A program made the position numbers and the translations under genes. From positions 1 to 58,687 of the forward strand of contig JAQYHB010000008.1 in the NCBI GenBank assembly GCA_028722305.1: a stretch of DNA of 58,687 nucleotides, read 5' to 3'. Shown piece by piece: positions 15,633-24,503 of the stretch. The notes below the pieces were generated by a model. It was not told where the DNA came from, made no database searches, and worked only from the letters and a program-made list of their open reading frames with translations. The DNA comes from Spirochaetales bacterium. Lineage in GTDB: Bacteria > Spirochaetota > Spirochaetia > Sphaerochaetales > Sphaerochaetaceae. Position 1 is the first letter of the stretch. Each line of letters begins with the position of its first letter.

Positions 15633-16462
15633 AGACGCTTACGATCTTTACCGGTGAGACCAACTCCTACTGCGAGTTCCTCAATTCCGCGCGCACACCC
15701 TTCCGGTATGCTGGAAAGTCCTACCATTCCGTCGAGCACTATCTGCTGGTCCAGAAGGCGTTCTACTTCAACAACGCCGAATTGGCGGAGAGGTTGCTGG
15801 AGGTCCCCTATCCGGAGGAAGCGAGATATCTGGCCGCCATGCTCTACGGGAACAGGGAACGGCTGTGGAATACGGTGATGCCGCACGTAGCCCACTGCGG
15901 CATCCGCGCGAAGTTCCAGCAACATCCGAGGCTGTATAAGCTGTTACGAGCCACGGCGGGACGGATGCTGGTCTACGCGGAAAGGCAGGATCCTTTCTGG
16001 GGAACCGGGTGTGAAATTGAAGGGGACGCGCTTGACGGGCAATGCGACGGGAACCTGCTGGGAAGGATGCTCATGCAAGTGCGGGTCGAGCTGAAGGAAT
16101 GGGAAAGGCGTGGCGTGCTGGGTTATGACGATGTGGGGGACCATCCGGAGTTCGTCAGGAACCGGGTGATGCGCTACGAGTTCGACCAGTTGCTGGACAA
16201 TGTCTACACCCGGGAGGCTGTCTGGCCCTATGTGATGGTCATGGCGTTCCCTGGCGAGGCCCAGGTACGCAACAGGCTTGCAGGTGGGGTTATCGAGCCC
16301 TTCATCCCGCTGACGACCGCCAACCTGCCAGCCAAAGGGCACAACAACTACACCAATACCTCTCCCCTCAGCCTCGCGTTCGACAAGCGGAAACCCGAGG
16401 CGGGCTACCGGGAGATGACCCAGGAGCTGTACAATCTGTATCGGCTTCAATTTGTGAGTTAA
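15629..16462 (+). CDS. NADAR-domain protein (YbiA-like) with C-terminal extension
   Basis: 277 residues, starting at the ATG that overlaps the preceding stop. Residues about 8-160 match NADAR/YbiA: FLNSARTPFRYAGKSYHSVE followed by HYLLVQKA, then DPFWGTGCEIEG, then a closing helix GNLLGRMLMQVRVELKEW. NADAR enzymes are N-glycosidase-like; known members cleave riboflavin intermediates or remove ADP-ribose from guanine bases modified by DarT2-type toxins. Residues 161-277 form an extra domain with DVGDHPEFVRNRVMRYEFDQ that I do not recognise. Two ART-like proteins are encoded upstream, which fits an ADP-ribose-reversal role. The catalytic substrate is inferred. Confidence 0.85.
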   Translation: MKTLTIFTGETNSYCEFLNSARTPFRYAGKSYHSVEHYLLVQKAFYFNNAELAERLLEVPYPEEARYLAAMLYGNRERLWNTVMPHVAHCGIRAKFQQHPRLYKLLRATAGRMLVYAERQDPFWGTGCEIEGDALDGQCDGNLLGRMLMQVRVELKEWERRGVLGYDDVGDHPEFVRNRVMRYEFDQLLDNVYTREAVWPYVMVMAFPGEAQVRNRLAGGVIEPFIPLTTANLPAKGHNNYTNTSPLSLAFDKRKPEAGYREMTQELYNLYRLQFVS

Positions 16463-16469
16463 AATAAGC

Positions 16470-16500
16470 AAGGCGTCCATCAGAAATTGTTGGACGCCTT
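16470..16500 (-). terminator. Rho-independent terminator of the minus-strand yes-like operon
   Basis: Perfect 10-base arms AAGGCGTCCA (16470-16479) and TGGACGCCTT (16491-16500) with an 11-base loop. On the minus strand the stem is followed by GCTTATTTT, and it lies just after the stop of the binding-protein gene at 16520. It may also slow plus-strand transcription from the NADAR gene. Confidence 0.75.
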
Positions 16501-16519
16501 CATGCGAGGGGAAAGAGAA

Positions 16520-17845
16520 TCAGAGCTCACTTAGGATGTAGTCAATCATCTTAATGGATTCCTTGGCCGTTTTCTCAACAGCGTTTGGGTCGTATGCGAC
16601 AGTTTCAATGGCATCATTTAAAACCTTGACGATTTCTGTGTTGCTGGAAAGACTGTTGCGAGAAAGCCCTTGGTTTTCCTCGGCATACTGAGTGGCTTTG
16701 ATTATATTTCCATTGATCAAGCTGGCTTTTTGGCATGCGTCCTGTACCTTCGCGACTGGAGGTACAGAGCGGACATCTTTCAGAATTAGACCCGCATCTA
16801 CATCGTTAAAGAAGAAGTTCAGGAATTCCACCGCTTCCTGCTTGTGTGCGCTTTTGCTTGAGACGGCAAGCAACTGACTCGGAACGATGATCAGTCCTGT
16901 GTTCTTTGCACCAGTCATACAGGGAAGGATGAAGGTAGACATCTCATTGCCCTTGGCGACATCATTTGTAACCGCGCCATACAGACTCGTCCATGAAAAC
17001 TCATACATGATGTCTCCCTTCAGCCATTTCGGGTTGGTCCATACTGAATTCAAGAAGACATTGCCATCCTGTACGGGAATCACGACGCCATCTTTGTAGA
17101 GTTTGGCAATGTAGGCAAGCACCTCGACGAGCTGGCTTTCTGTGAAGCCCCTAGTCTTGTCGTCTTTAATCAACTGGTTACCGGTCAATTGGACCAGATA
17201 GGGAAGCAGAAGGAATTCGGTCATGTCGACCGTATCGGCATTGAGGAAGTATTTGCTCGGATCTTTCTCGTGGATTTTCTTGCCGATGGTATAGAAGTCA
17301 TCCCAAGTCCACTTCGTGTCCATGCTAGTTGGCACACCGAACTTCTCGGCAAGCGTCTTGTTCAAGATTGCCGTGCGGGCGTTGACACCAGTCGGGAGAC
17401 CAACAAGTTTGCCACCGTAGACGGCATTGTCTTCTAGGAACTGTTTGCTGAAGCCGGATAGGTCCAGCACGTTCGAGTAGTTGTTCAAGTCTTCAAAGAA
17501 GTCTCCGTTCGAGGTGAAATCTCCCATCCAGGGTGGATTCAGTTGCACTACATCGGCAACCGTACCACCGGCAAGTTCGGTGGCAACCTTGTCGCGTTCG
17601 CTCTTACCACGATACTCGGCAATTACTTCGATGTTGGGTTTTTTTTGCATGAACAAGTTGATGGCATCGATGGTCGCCTTATGCCGGCTGTCATTGCCCC
17701 ACCATGAAAAACGAATGCTTACAGGTTCTTTGCCTTCGGTTTGGACTGTCTGCTGGGGAGCCTCCGCCTCTTTTGCCCCTTGCGCAAACAACGGGCTTGA
17801 CGCTACAAGCGCAAGCAACAATCCGATTACCATGTTTTTTTTCAT
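16520..17845 (-). CDS. ABC sugar transporter substrate-binding protein (family 1)
   Basis: 441 residues starting at the ATG at 17845, with AAGGAGG six bases upstream. The N-terminus MKKNMVIGLLLALVASSPLF then AQGAKEAEAP is a signal peptide followed by the QGxKE-type mature start common in spirochaetes. The body fits the SBP_bac_1 fold: ISIRFSWWG-like first strand, ADVVQLNPPWMGDF, and TRTAILNKT-type hinge segment. It captures a sugar or oligosaccharide outside the membrane and delivers it to the permeases at 22759-24500. It is last in a minus-strand operon after the lyase-like gene. Rhamnogalacturonan-derived disaccharide is the likely ligand by analogy to YesO, not by proof. Confidence 0.87.
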   Translation of the reverse strand: MKKNMVIGLLLALVASSPLFAQGAKEAEAPQQTVQTEGKEPVSIRFSWWGNDSRHKATIDAINLFMQKKPNIEVIAEYRGKSERDKVATELAGGTVADVVQLNPPWMGDFTSNGDFFEDLNNYSNVLDLSGFSKQFLEDNAVYGGKLVGLPTGVNARTAILNKTLAEKFGVPTSMDTKWTWDDFYTIGKKIHEKDPSKYFLNADTVDMTEFLLLPYLVQLTGNQLIKDDKTRGFTESQLVEVLAYIAKLYKDGVVIPVQDGNVFLNSVWTNPKWLKGDIMYEFSWTSLYGAVTNDVAKGNEMSTFILPCMTGAKNTGLIIVPSQLLAVSSKSAHKQEAVEFLNFFFNDVDAGLILKDVRSVPPVAKVQDACQKASLINGNIIKATQYAEENQGLSRNSLSSNTEIVKVLNDAIETVAYDPNAVEKTAKESIKMIDYILSEL

Positions 17846-17858
17846 ATTTCCAACCTCC

Positions 17859-20165
17859 TTAAGGTTCGTATGCCAACAATCCACATTCCATCGCCGCGTC
17901 GTAATAACGTAATAGCGGGATTAATGTCTGTGCAAATCGTTTAGGCCCTGCAGGGCAGTTGTAGATGACAGTAAGTTCATCCCTCTTGATTTTGGAAAAA
18001 TCATAAAGGGGAGGCATGTTTTCTTTGGTAATCCATAAGAACATACCTATTCCTTTTTCCAGATACGATTTTTCTCCCGTGAGGACATATCCTATAACCA
18101 ATGTTTCGAGAACCATACCATTGAGATTTTGAAATCGGATTGAAGGGTGAAGCTTTCCCAAAAACATGTTAAGCCTTGGATTCCAACAATTTTTGACTAT
18201 ATCATCGATAACCGTTAGCAAGGTTTTTTTGATTTGATTAGAAGGACGAATCAAATAATATTCGTACAAGCCACCAATTCCAACCTGCATCATAAATGGC
18301 ACTCGATCAAGATAATTGTCCGGATATGGACTTGTCCAACTACCGAGTTTTTCTGCCCATTGGGCATAGGTATCGGCGATTGACTCGCAATCATCCAACC
18401 ATTTCTTGTCATGGGTTTCTATATAGAGGTCTATGAAGTTCCTGATGGCCCATCCAATCTCGCGTGGTTCAACCATCCCTGGCACATGGTACATGGGAAG
18501 CTTTACTAATTCCTCCAATGCGTTCCCAATTGCTAAAGCGGTAGTGTATCCATCTCTATCTCCGGTCAAATGGTAATAATCAAGAAATCCCTGCACCCAT
18601 TGGTGGCTCGGAACCGGCTGTCCGGAGACATGGTTCACGCTATGGGTGTAAAGCAATCCTTCGTGATGGGGCAGTTCACTGAAATGGCAGAAATCGACAT
18701 CCATCCAATGCCTGACTGCGGCACGAAGGTAATCGTAGTAACGCCTGTCACCACTACGTTCCAGCATGACCATGTAATCGTGTGGCATGTCATATTCATT
18801 ATTAATCCAGATATCTTTGCCGCCGCTTCGTCCCTGTTTCACATACTCCCATTCCGGACAGTCCCCAAAGCAGAGGAAGCCAAGCCCTTTGGCATGGTTG
18901 TCGACAAAGCGATAGAGAAAGCGCTCGGTGGCAGGACTGAAGGAGGTAGAGAGCTCCCCATGGCTAGTCCCGGTACCGATGAAATCGGCCGTTGCTGCAA
19001 AGCCTGCAGGGCCCATTTCCATCATCAGCAGGTTGTCAATCAGCTGCCTTTGCGATGTGTCTAGGTCGTAGAAGGCGAGAAAAAACGTTGTTGTCTTGGC
19101 TACTCCTTGCGGTATATCGACAGAGGTGTATGACTCGGGATAGAAGGAGAATTTCATCTCCTTCTGGTCAACGTCTATCGCTTTGGGAAAGTTCTGGTAT
19201 GCTTGATAGATTTCTCCACCGATGAGACAGGTAGGACTCTTCCAAACGCAACCAAAGGTACTGAACATCACCTCCGGAAACATTTCGTTCGCAGTGTTGA
19301 TGATGGTGTCGGCATTCACTAGAGCATGCAGTTCTCCACTCCGGTCGGTCTCAAGGGCGTGTGCGTTGAAACTTGACGTGAACACTGTCTTAGTCGTCTG
19401 GATATCCTGCGGAGGAGTGATGGTGAAGACAATACCGGAGAGTACCTCGTGAGGGTAGTTGAGGTTGTATTTCAATCCTGCCTGTTCGTTGTCCAATTTC
19501 ATTGTATTGGCGATATTGGTTTTGGATTTCTCGGTATTGATAATTTGGTATTGTAGGATAATCTGCCGACTCTCGGCCCAGAGCGTCATTTTGAAGACGA
19601 AATCGAACCAGCTTCCACTAGAGCCTTGGTGACGACCATTTGTCTGGAGGCAGATTTTATTCTGACCCGATGAACGGACGTGCCAGCCATCGTTGCCAAC
19701 TAGGGCGGTGAAGGACTCGTGATGTTCGCCGTAGATTACCGGCCCGGTAATGGATCCCTCTGGGAGTGCTGTCTTGCCTTGGTATGTGATTGAGGAAAAA
19801 AGGGGCTTTCCTACTGTTCCGAGTTGTATGGAAATATAACGGTTGGAAAGAATCCCATTCTTGTACGATACAGCTTGGTAACGTTTCTCTATTCCCTTGG
19901 GACCTTCCAGATCTACATGGAAAGTCGTGGATTTGTTGGGCAGGAAATCGGCTAGGAAATCGACAGTAAGATAACGTACCGAACCATCTTCGTGGGTTCC
20001 GGTGATGGTACTTTGTATTGGATAGAAGATATGTCTATCATCCCAGAGCTTGAGGTTCCCGACGTTGTTTTGGCTGAGCGTTCCTTTTGCATATGGGACG
20101 AGGACAGTCACCGGCATGTTTTGTTCCACATATCGCGAGACGTTCTCAAAGTACAAGTCTTTCAT
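17859..20165 (-). CDS. YetA-like / PL26-type exo-rhamnogalacturonan lyase family protein
   Basis: 768 residues from the ATG at 20165; a longer frame to 20219 would need a TTG start inside the kinase gene. The opening (VEQNMPVTVLVPYAKGTLSQ, then LWDDRHIFYPIQSTITGTHE and RYLTVDFLADFLPNK) matches the RIFT-barrel domain of YetA/PcRGLX proteins. The rest is the helical barrel typical of this family. Such enzymes remove unsaturated galacturonosyl-rhamnose units from rhamnogalacturonan I. No signal peptide is present, so it acts in the cytoplasm on imported oligosaccharide. It sits between the YesM/YesN-type regulators and the binding protein. Enzymatic specificity is inferred from family and context. 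Confidence 0.7.
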   Translation of the reverse strand: MKDLYFENVSRYVEQNMPVTVLVPYAKGTLSQNNVGNLKLWDDRHIFYPIQSTITGTHEDGSVRYLTVDFLADFLPNKSTTFHVDLEGPKGIEKRYQAVSYKNGILSNRYISIQLGTVGKPLFSSITYQGKTALPEGSITGPVIYGEHHESFTALVGNDGWHVRSSGQNKICLQTNGRHQGSSGSWFDFVFKMTLWAESRQIILQYQIINTEKSKTNIANTMKLDNEQAGLKYNLNYPHEVLSGIVFTITPPQDIQTTKTVFTSSFNAHALETDRSGELHALVNADTIINTANEMFPEVMFSTFGCVWKSPTCLIGGEIYQAYQNFPKAIDVDQKEMKFSFYPESYTSVDIPQGVAKTTTFFLAFYDLDTSQRQLIDNLLMMEMGPAGFAATADFIGTGTSHGELSTSFSPATERFLYRFVDNHAKGLGFLCFGDCPEWEYVKQGRSGGKDIWINNEYDMPHDYMVMLERSGDRRYYDYLRAAVRHWMDVDFCHFSELPHHEGLLYTHSVNHVSGQPVPSHQWVQGFLDYYHLTGDRDGYTTALAIGNALEELVKLPMYHVPGMVEPREIGWAIRNFIDLYIETHDKKWLDDCESIADTYAQWAEKLGSWTSPYPDNYLDRVPFMMQVGIGGLYEYYLIRPSNQIKKTLLTVIDDIVKNCWNPRLNMFLGKLHPSIRFQNLNGMVLETLVIGYVLTGEKSYLEKGIGMFLWITKENMPPLYDFSKIKRDELTVIYNCPAGPKRFAQTLIPLLRYYDAAMECGLLAYEP

Positions 20166-20205
20166 TCTTCCACTGTACAACCAGGTCCCGTTGCCACTTA
20201 ACGCC

Positions 20206-21939
20206 TCAACAGTTATCAAAAGGTATCATTTTCTGATTGATGCGGATGAAGATTCCGAGACCCATGCCAGGTGAGCTGTGTAGCGAAAGGGTGCTGTCTG
20301 TGCCATACCGGAGCAAAAGACGACGATTAATGTTGGCAAGACCGATGTGAGATGTAATCGGACCGCTTGTATGAATATGGGCTTTCAATGCATCAAGTGA
20401 TGACTTGTCCATGCCTGGGCCGTTGTCTACGGCGGAAATGTAGAGCCATTCTCCTTTAGCGCGGATTCGGATTCGGAGTGTGGTCGTCTTCCCGTCCGGC
20501 CACATACCATGCTGGTAGACGTTTTCGATGATTGGCTGAAACAACAAACGAAGGATTGGCAATGGGCCGTATATCACTTCTTCATAATCCCATATAATCC
20601 TGACCTTTCCTCCGATACGACTTTGGGCGAGTGCCGCGTACGTCTTGCTCTTCTCCTCTTCCTGAAGAATGGTAACGGCCTGATTCGGATTCTGGATTGA
20701 GTAGCGGAGCAGGTCGCTGAAAAGTCCAATCATCCTGCTTGCCTCGCTATCCTTGCCTGCTTTGATGGCAAGGTCGATGGACTGTAGCGTGTTGAAAATG
20801 AAGTGGGGATTGATTTGGTATTGCAAGGCGGTCAGCTCGCTGGAGACAAGATCGAGATTGTGCTGGGTAATCTCCTCTTTCAGCTTGGATTCCCGGACAT
20901 AGGCTTCCGCTACTTGCTCGAGAATGTAGGTGTAGGTGTCGAGAGCCTTGGAGTCTCCAAGAATCTGTTGACCGTCCAGCTCATTGGATTCGAACAGACT
21001 GAGAATCCGATTGATTTTCTGATAACTCCGACTCGTCAATACTAACGAGATGAGCATGGCTGAGAAGAATGCGATGATAATAACTATAAGGAGCCAATTT
21101 CCCAAGTGCAAGGCGGGCGCCATAACAATGGAGCGAGGAATGGCACTGCACATGTACAACGATTGAAGCGGCATGTTGAGGATATGCCGTTGCAGATAAT
21201 AGTCTTCTCCTAGTTCGTCTCTCAGTTGTTTGGCGTTGGCTCCCAAGTAGGACTCACTTGCCTGGTTGCCTGCTACAATGGTACCATTGCCTGACTCAAG
21301 CCAAAACAATTGACCTGAATACTGGGTTGCCTCGTTGAACAGGGTACGGAAATAGCTGCGGGAAATGTTGATTGAAAGGGTAAGACTGTATTTGAGCGGT
21401 GCGATGATGGAGACCACGTCCTGTTGCATCTGACCAAATCCTGAAAGGCTCTGGTAACTGAGAATGTCATGGGGAAACAAGGTTAGGTATTGTAAGAACG
21501 ATTCATTGCCGAACTGGGCCTTGTCCAGCAATTGGTCGTTGGCAATGATGAATGGGGAACCAGCTTTCACGATACAAACGGAGTGGAGATATGGCCTGGT
21601 CAGCAAGGTCGTGTTGATGTATCCCTGCCATTCGTAAAAGGCCTTGTTCTCAAAGGCTTGCTTGTCCATGGAAAGCTGTAACAGGTACAACAAGAGGCTT
21701 GGGTTGGTGTCGCAATAGGTGCGGATTTCACTGACGATATTGAAGAGATTCTCGAAGGAATTGGAGGAGAGCGCGAAAACCGCCTCGGTCGTCTGCTCGA
21801 CTTGCTGCTTGACCTGTCCTTGTACGACAAAAAGGGCGGGAATGCCCATGAGCAGGGTAGAAAGCAGGATGACGACAAGATATTTCAACAGGTTGGTCGC
21901 GAAGAAACGTCGCTTGAGGCCTTTGATGCTCCGTTTCAT
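20206..21939 (-). CDS. YesM-type sensor histidine kinase
   Basis: 577 residues. One membrane segment lies near residues 18-40 and a second near 275-298, enclosing an extracytoplasmic sensor region. These are followed by a HAMP-like linker, the His_kinase domain with QINPHFIFNTLQSID (phospho-accepting histidine near 379), and a HATPase with DNGPGMD near 506. This is the LytS/YesM family, which pairs with YesN-type AraC response regulators. The ATG at 21939 overlaps the TGA of the regulator gene (ATGA), so the pair is translationally coupled. It probably senses the oligosaccharide handled by this cluster. Confidence 0.9.
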   Translation of the reverse strand: MKRSIKGLKRRFFATNLLKYLVVILLSTLLMGIPALFVVQGQVKQQVEQTTEAVFALSSNSFENLFNIVSEIRTYCDTNPSLLLYLLQLSMDKQAFENKAFYEWQGYINTTLLTRPYLHSVCIVKAGSPFIIANDQLLDKAQFGNESFLQYLTLFPHDILSYQSLSGFGQMQQDVVSIIAPLKYSLTLSINISRSYFRTLFNEATQYSGQLFWLESGNGTIVAGNQASESYLGANAKQLRDELGEDYYLQRHILNMPLQSLYMCSAIPRSIVMAPALHLGNWLLIVIIIAFFSAMLISLVLTSRSYQKINRILSLFESNELDGQQILGDSKALDTYTYILEQVAEAYVRESKLKEEITQHNLDLVSSELTALQYQINPHFIFNTLQSIDLAIKAGKDSEASRMIGLFSDLLRYSIQNPNQAVTILQEEEKSKTYAALAQSRIGGKVRIIWDYEEVIYGPLPILRLLFQPIIENVYQHGMWPDGKTTTLRIRIRAKGEWLYISAVDNGPGMDKSSLDALKAHIHTSGPITSHIGLANINRRLLLRYGTDSTLSLHSSPGMGLGIFIRINQKMIPFDNC

Positions 21940-22685
21940 TCCGTAAATCCGCCTTCTTTATATTCCCACGGGCTTTTGCCCCAATACTTCTTGAATGCCC
22001 GGGTGAAGTTCTTCGGGTTGTCATAGCCGATTGCGTAGGCGATTTCATAAATTTTCATCGTGTTGTCGGAAAGCAGTTTCAATGCCTGTTTCATTTTCAC
22101 TTCAATCAGATATTCTGAGAAATTCTGTCCTGAATACTGCTTGAAGATGCGGGAGATATAATTTGGGCTCATCTTCTCGTCGATGGCGATTGAATTCAGG
22201 CTGACTGTTGCATAGTTGCGGAGCACATTCTTCTTGATGGATTCGACGAGGGTTGCGTAATATCCGGTGCTTTGGGCTATTTTGACATCGGTGTCGTATT
22301 TGGCGTCCAACTTGTCTTTGAGGTCGAGCAGGAGGAGGGTGAGCGCATCGCTGTTGACCGGTTTGAGGAGGTATCCTTTTGCTTCGTATCTGATGGCTTG
22401 TTGAGCATAGCGGAAGTCATTGAATCCACTAAGCACCACGACGAACGCGTCATTCTGATGTCTGCGCAGTTCCTGCATGAACGCCAGCCCATCCATGAAG
22501 GGCATCCTGATGTCGGTGATGACCAGCTCAACGACATGGTTGAACAAATAGTCGAGGGCCTCTTTAGCGTTAGAAAAGGTAGCCTCGATGGAAAAGCCAT
22601 AACTTTCCCAATCAATTAATTTCTTGAATCCTTCAGTAAAGGTCGGTTCATCATCTACAAGCACGATACGGTACATGGGGAACAT
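21936..22685 (-). CDS. YesN-type response regulator with AraC HTH domain
   Basis: 249 residues. The receiver domain has the acidic pair in MYRIVLVDDEPTF, the phosphorylation aspartate in VELVITDIRMPFMDG (about residue 58) and the conserved lysine in YLLKPVN. The C-terminal 100 residues are an AraC-type double helix-turn-helix (MSPNYISRIFKQYSGQNFSE, then AYAIGYDNPKNFTRAFKKYW). I start it at the ATG at 22685 (MFPMYRIV), which has AAAAGGT upstream; MYRI at 22676 is an alternative. It is first in the minus-strand operon and divergent from the permease genes, with 73 bases between. It likely activates both. Confidence 0.9.
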   Translation of the reverse strand: MFPMYRIVLVDDEPTFTEGFKKLIDWESYGFSIEATFSNAKEALDYLFNHVVELVITDIRMPFMDGLAFMQELRRHQNDAFVVVLSGFNDFRYAQQAIRYEAKGYLLKPVNSDALTLLLLDLKDKLDAKYDTDVKIAQSTGYYATLVESIKKNVLRNYATVSLNSIAIDEKMSPNYISRIFKQYSGQNFSEYLIEVKMKQALKLLSDNTMKIYEIAYAIGYDNPKNFTRAFKKYWGKSPWEYKEGGFTE

Positions 22686-22758
22686 TATGATACCTTTTGG
22701 TAAAAACTGCATCCATTGGGGACATAATTTTGATGCTACGATGACAACGGAGGGTGAC

Positions 22759-23652
22759 GTGAAAAAATTACATCGCGCGAATCCATACATCGGTTTGATT
22801 TTTATCCTGCCCTGGATTGCCGGATTCCTTGTCTTTCAACTGTATCCGTTCATAGCTTCGCTCTGTTATTCGTTCACCAACTATAACATCTTGAGCAAGG
22901 CGAAATTCATAGGTCTGAAGAATTACTACCGGCTTTTTGGAATCGACCCTGATTTTAAAAAGTCTATCATGGTAACATTGAAGTATGCCTGTATCGCAGT
23001 TCCTGGCAAGCTGGTTTTCGCATTGCTTGTCGCACTGCTTCTTAACATGCGTGTCAAACATGTGAACTTGTACCGTACGCTCTATTATCTGCCTTCCATT
23101 CTCGGGGGTAGCGTGGCGATTAGTGCGTTGTGGAAGCTGATGTTCATGCGCGATGGTATGGTCAACCACGTGCTGGGTCTGTTTCATATCCCTTCTGTCG
23201 ACTGGTTGGGGTCGCCCCGTATCGCGATTTTCACCATCAGTCTGCTACAGATTTGGCAGTTCGGCTCTTCGATGGTGCTGTTCCTTGCAGCCTTGAAACA
23301 AATTCCAGCCGAGTACTATGAGTCCGCCTATCTCGATGGTGCCTCAAAATGGAGGAGCTTTTGGTCGATTACGTTGCCAATGGTTACTCCAATTCTGTTC
23401 TTCAACCTGATTATGCAGATGATTAATGCGCTGCAGAACTTCACCAGTGCTTTTGTCATCACCAATGGTGGTCCTCTGAAGTCCACCTATCTGATTGGGC
23501 TCAAGCTGTATGAGGAGGGATTCAACAACTTCAAGATGGGCTATGCTTCGGCAATCAGCTGGGTGATGTTCTTCATCATCATGGCTTTCACAGCATTGAT
23601 TTTCAAAAGTTCGGACGCATGGGTCTACTACCAGGATGGAGGTGATTTCTGA
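22759..23652 (+). CDS. ABC sugar transporter permease, YesP/LplB-like
   Basis: 297 residues with six predicted membrane helices. It begins MKKLHRANPYIGLIFILPWI, typical of family-1 carbohydrate permeases. I chose the GTG at 22759 because GGAGGG ends four bases upstream; the ATG at 22741 has no ribosome site and adds six residues. The EAA loop that contacts the ATPase reads EYYESAYLDGASKWRSFWSI. It forms the membrane channel with the next gene. No ATPase gene is in the cluster, so a shared MsmX-type ATPase elsewhere is probable. Confidence 0.88.
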   Translation: MKKLHRANPYIGLIFILPWIAGFLVFQLYPFIASLCYSFTNYNILSKAKFIGLKNYYRLFGIDPDFKKSIMVTLKYACIAVPGKLVFALLVALLLNMRVKHVNLYRTLYYLPSILGGSVAISALWKLMFMRDGMVNHVLGLFHIPSVDWLGSPRIAIFTISLLQIWQFGSSMVLFLAALKQIPAEYYESAYLDGASKWRSFWSITLPMVTPILFFNLIMQMINALQNFTSAFVITNGGPLKSTYLIGLKLYEEGFNNFKMGYASAISWVMFFIIMAFTALIFKSSDAWVYYQDGGDF

Positions 23653-24500
23653 TGACTATTGCTTCGAAACGGATTGTCGCAACCTATTTCATCCATGTCT
23701 GGTTGGTCTTGTTCGCCTGCTTCATGTGCTTTCCGTTGTTCTGGATGCTGATGGCTTCGTTCAAGACGAACAACGAGATTCTTTCGTCATTCGGCTTGTT
23801 TCCCAGAAAGTTCCTCTTTGACGGATACGTGCAGGGGTGGAATGGCATCGGAAACCATACTTTCGCCCTTTATTTCGTCAATACATTCAAGATGGTGGTT
23901 CCTACCGTCTTTTTCACGTTAGTTTCCAGCAGCTTGGTGGCTTATGGCTTTGCCCGATTCAAATTCCCGATGAAAAAGAACCTCTTTGTGCTGATGCTGA
24001 GTACCATGATGTTACCGAACTCGATTGTAATCATTCCCCGATACCTACTATTCAACAAGTGGCATTGGCTGAACACCTATTTACCTTTCATTGTGCCTGC
24101 GATGTTTGCCTGCAACTCGTTTTTCATCTTCATGTTGGTGCAGTTCATCCGTGGCATTCCCCGGGACCTCGACGAGGCAGCCACCATCGATGGTTGCAAC
24201 GTCCTCCGCATCTTCGGGGAGATTCTGGTGCCATTGATGAAACCTGCATTGTTCTCGGCAGGGCTCTTCCAGTTCATGTGGACATGGAACGATTTCTTTA
24301 ATACGCTGATTTATATCAGCAAGGTCGACAAATATCCCTTGTCTCTTGGCTTGCGCATTTCGCTGGATTCTGCGAGTGCGGTGCAATGGAACCAGGTGAT
24401 GGCGATGGCTTTGTTGTCGATTCTTCCTCTTGTCGTAATCTTTTTCTTCGCTCAGAAGTATTTTGTCGAAGGAATCGCTACAAGCGGACTCAAGGGATGA
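23652..24500 (+). CDS. ABC sugar transporter permease, YesQ/LplC-like
   Basis: 282 residues with six predicted membrane helices. Its ATG shares a base with the preceding TGA (TGATG), showing tight coupling to the first permease. The EAA loop reads DLDEAATIDGCNVLRIFGEI near residues 172-191. The C-terminal KYFVEGIATSGLKG is the standard ending of CUT1 sugar permeases such as MalG and YesQ. It forms a heterodimer with the product of 22759-23652 and works with the binding protein encoded on the other strand at 16520-17845. Confidence 0.9.
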   Translation: MTIASKRIVATYFIHVWLVLFACFMCFPLFWMLMASFKTNNEILSSFGLFPRKFLFDGYVQGWNGIGNHTFALYFVNTFKMVVPTVFFTLVSSSLVAYGFARFKFPMKKNLFVLMLSTMMLPNSIVIIPRYLLFNKWHWLNTYLPFIVPAMFACNSFFIFMLVQFIRGIPRDLDEAATIDGCNVLRIFGEILVPLMKPALFSAGLFQFMWTWNDFFNTLIYISKVDKYPLSLGLRISLDSASAVQWNQVMAMALLSILPLVVIFFFAQKYFVEGIATSGLKG

Positions 24501-24503
24501 TGT

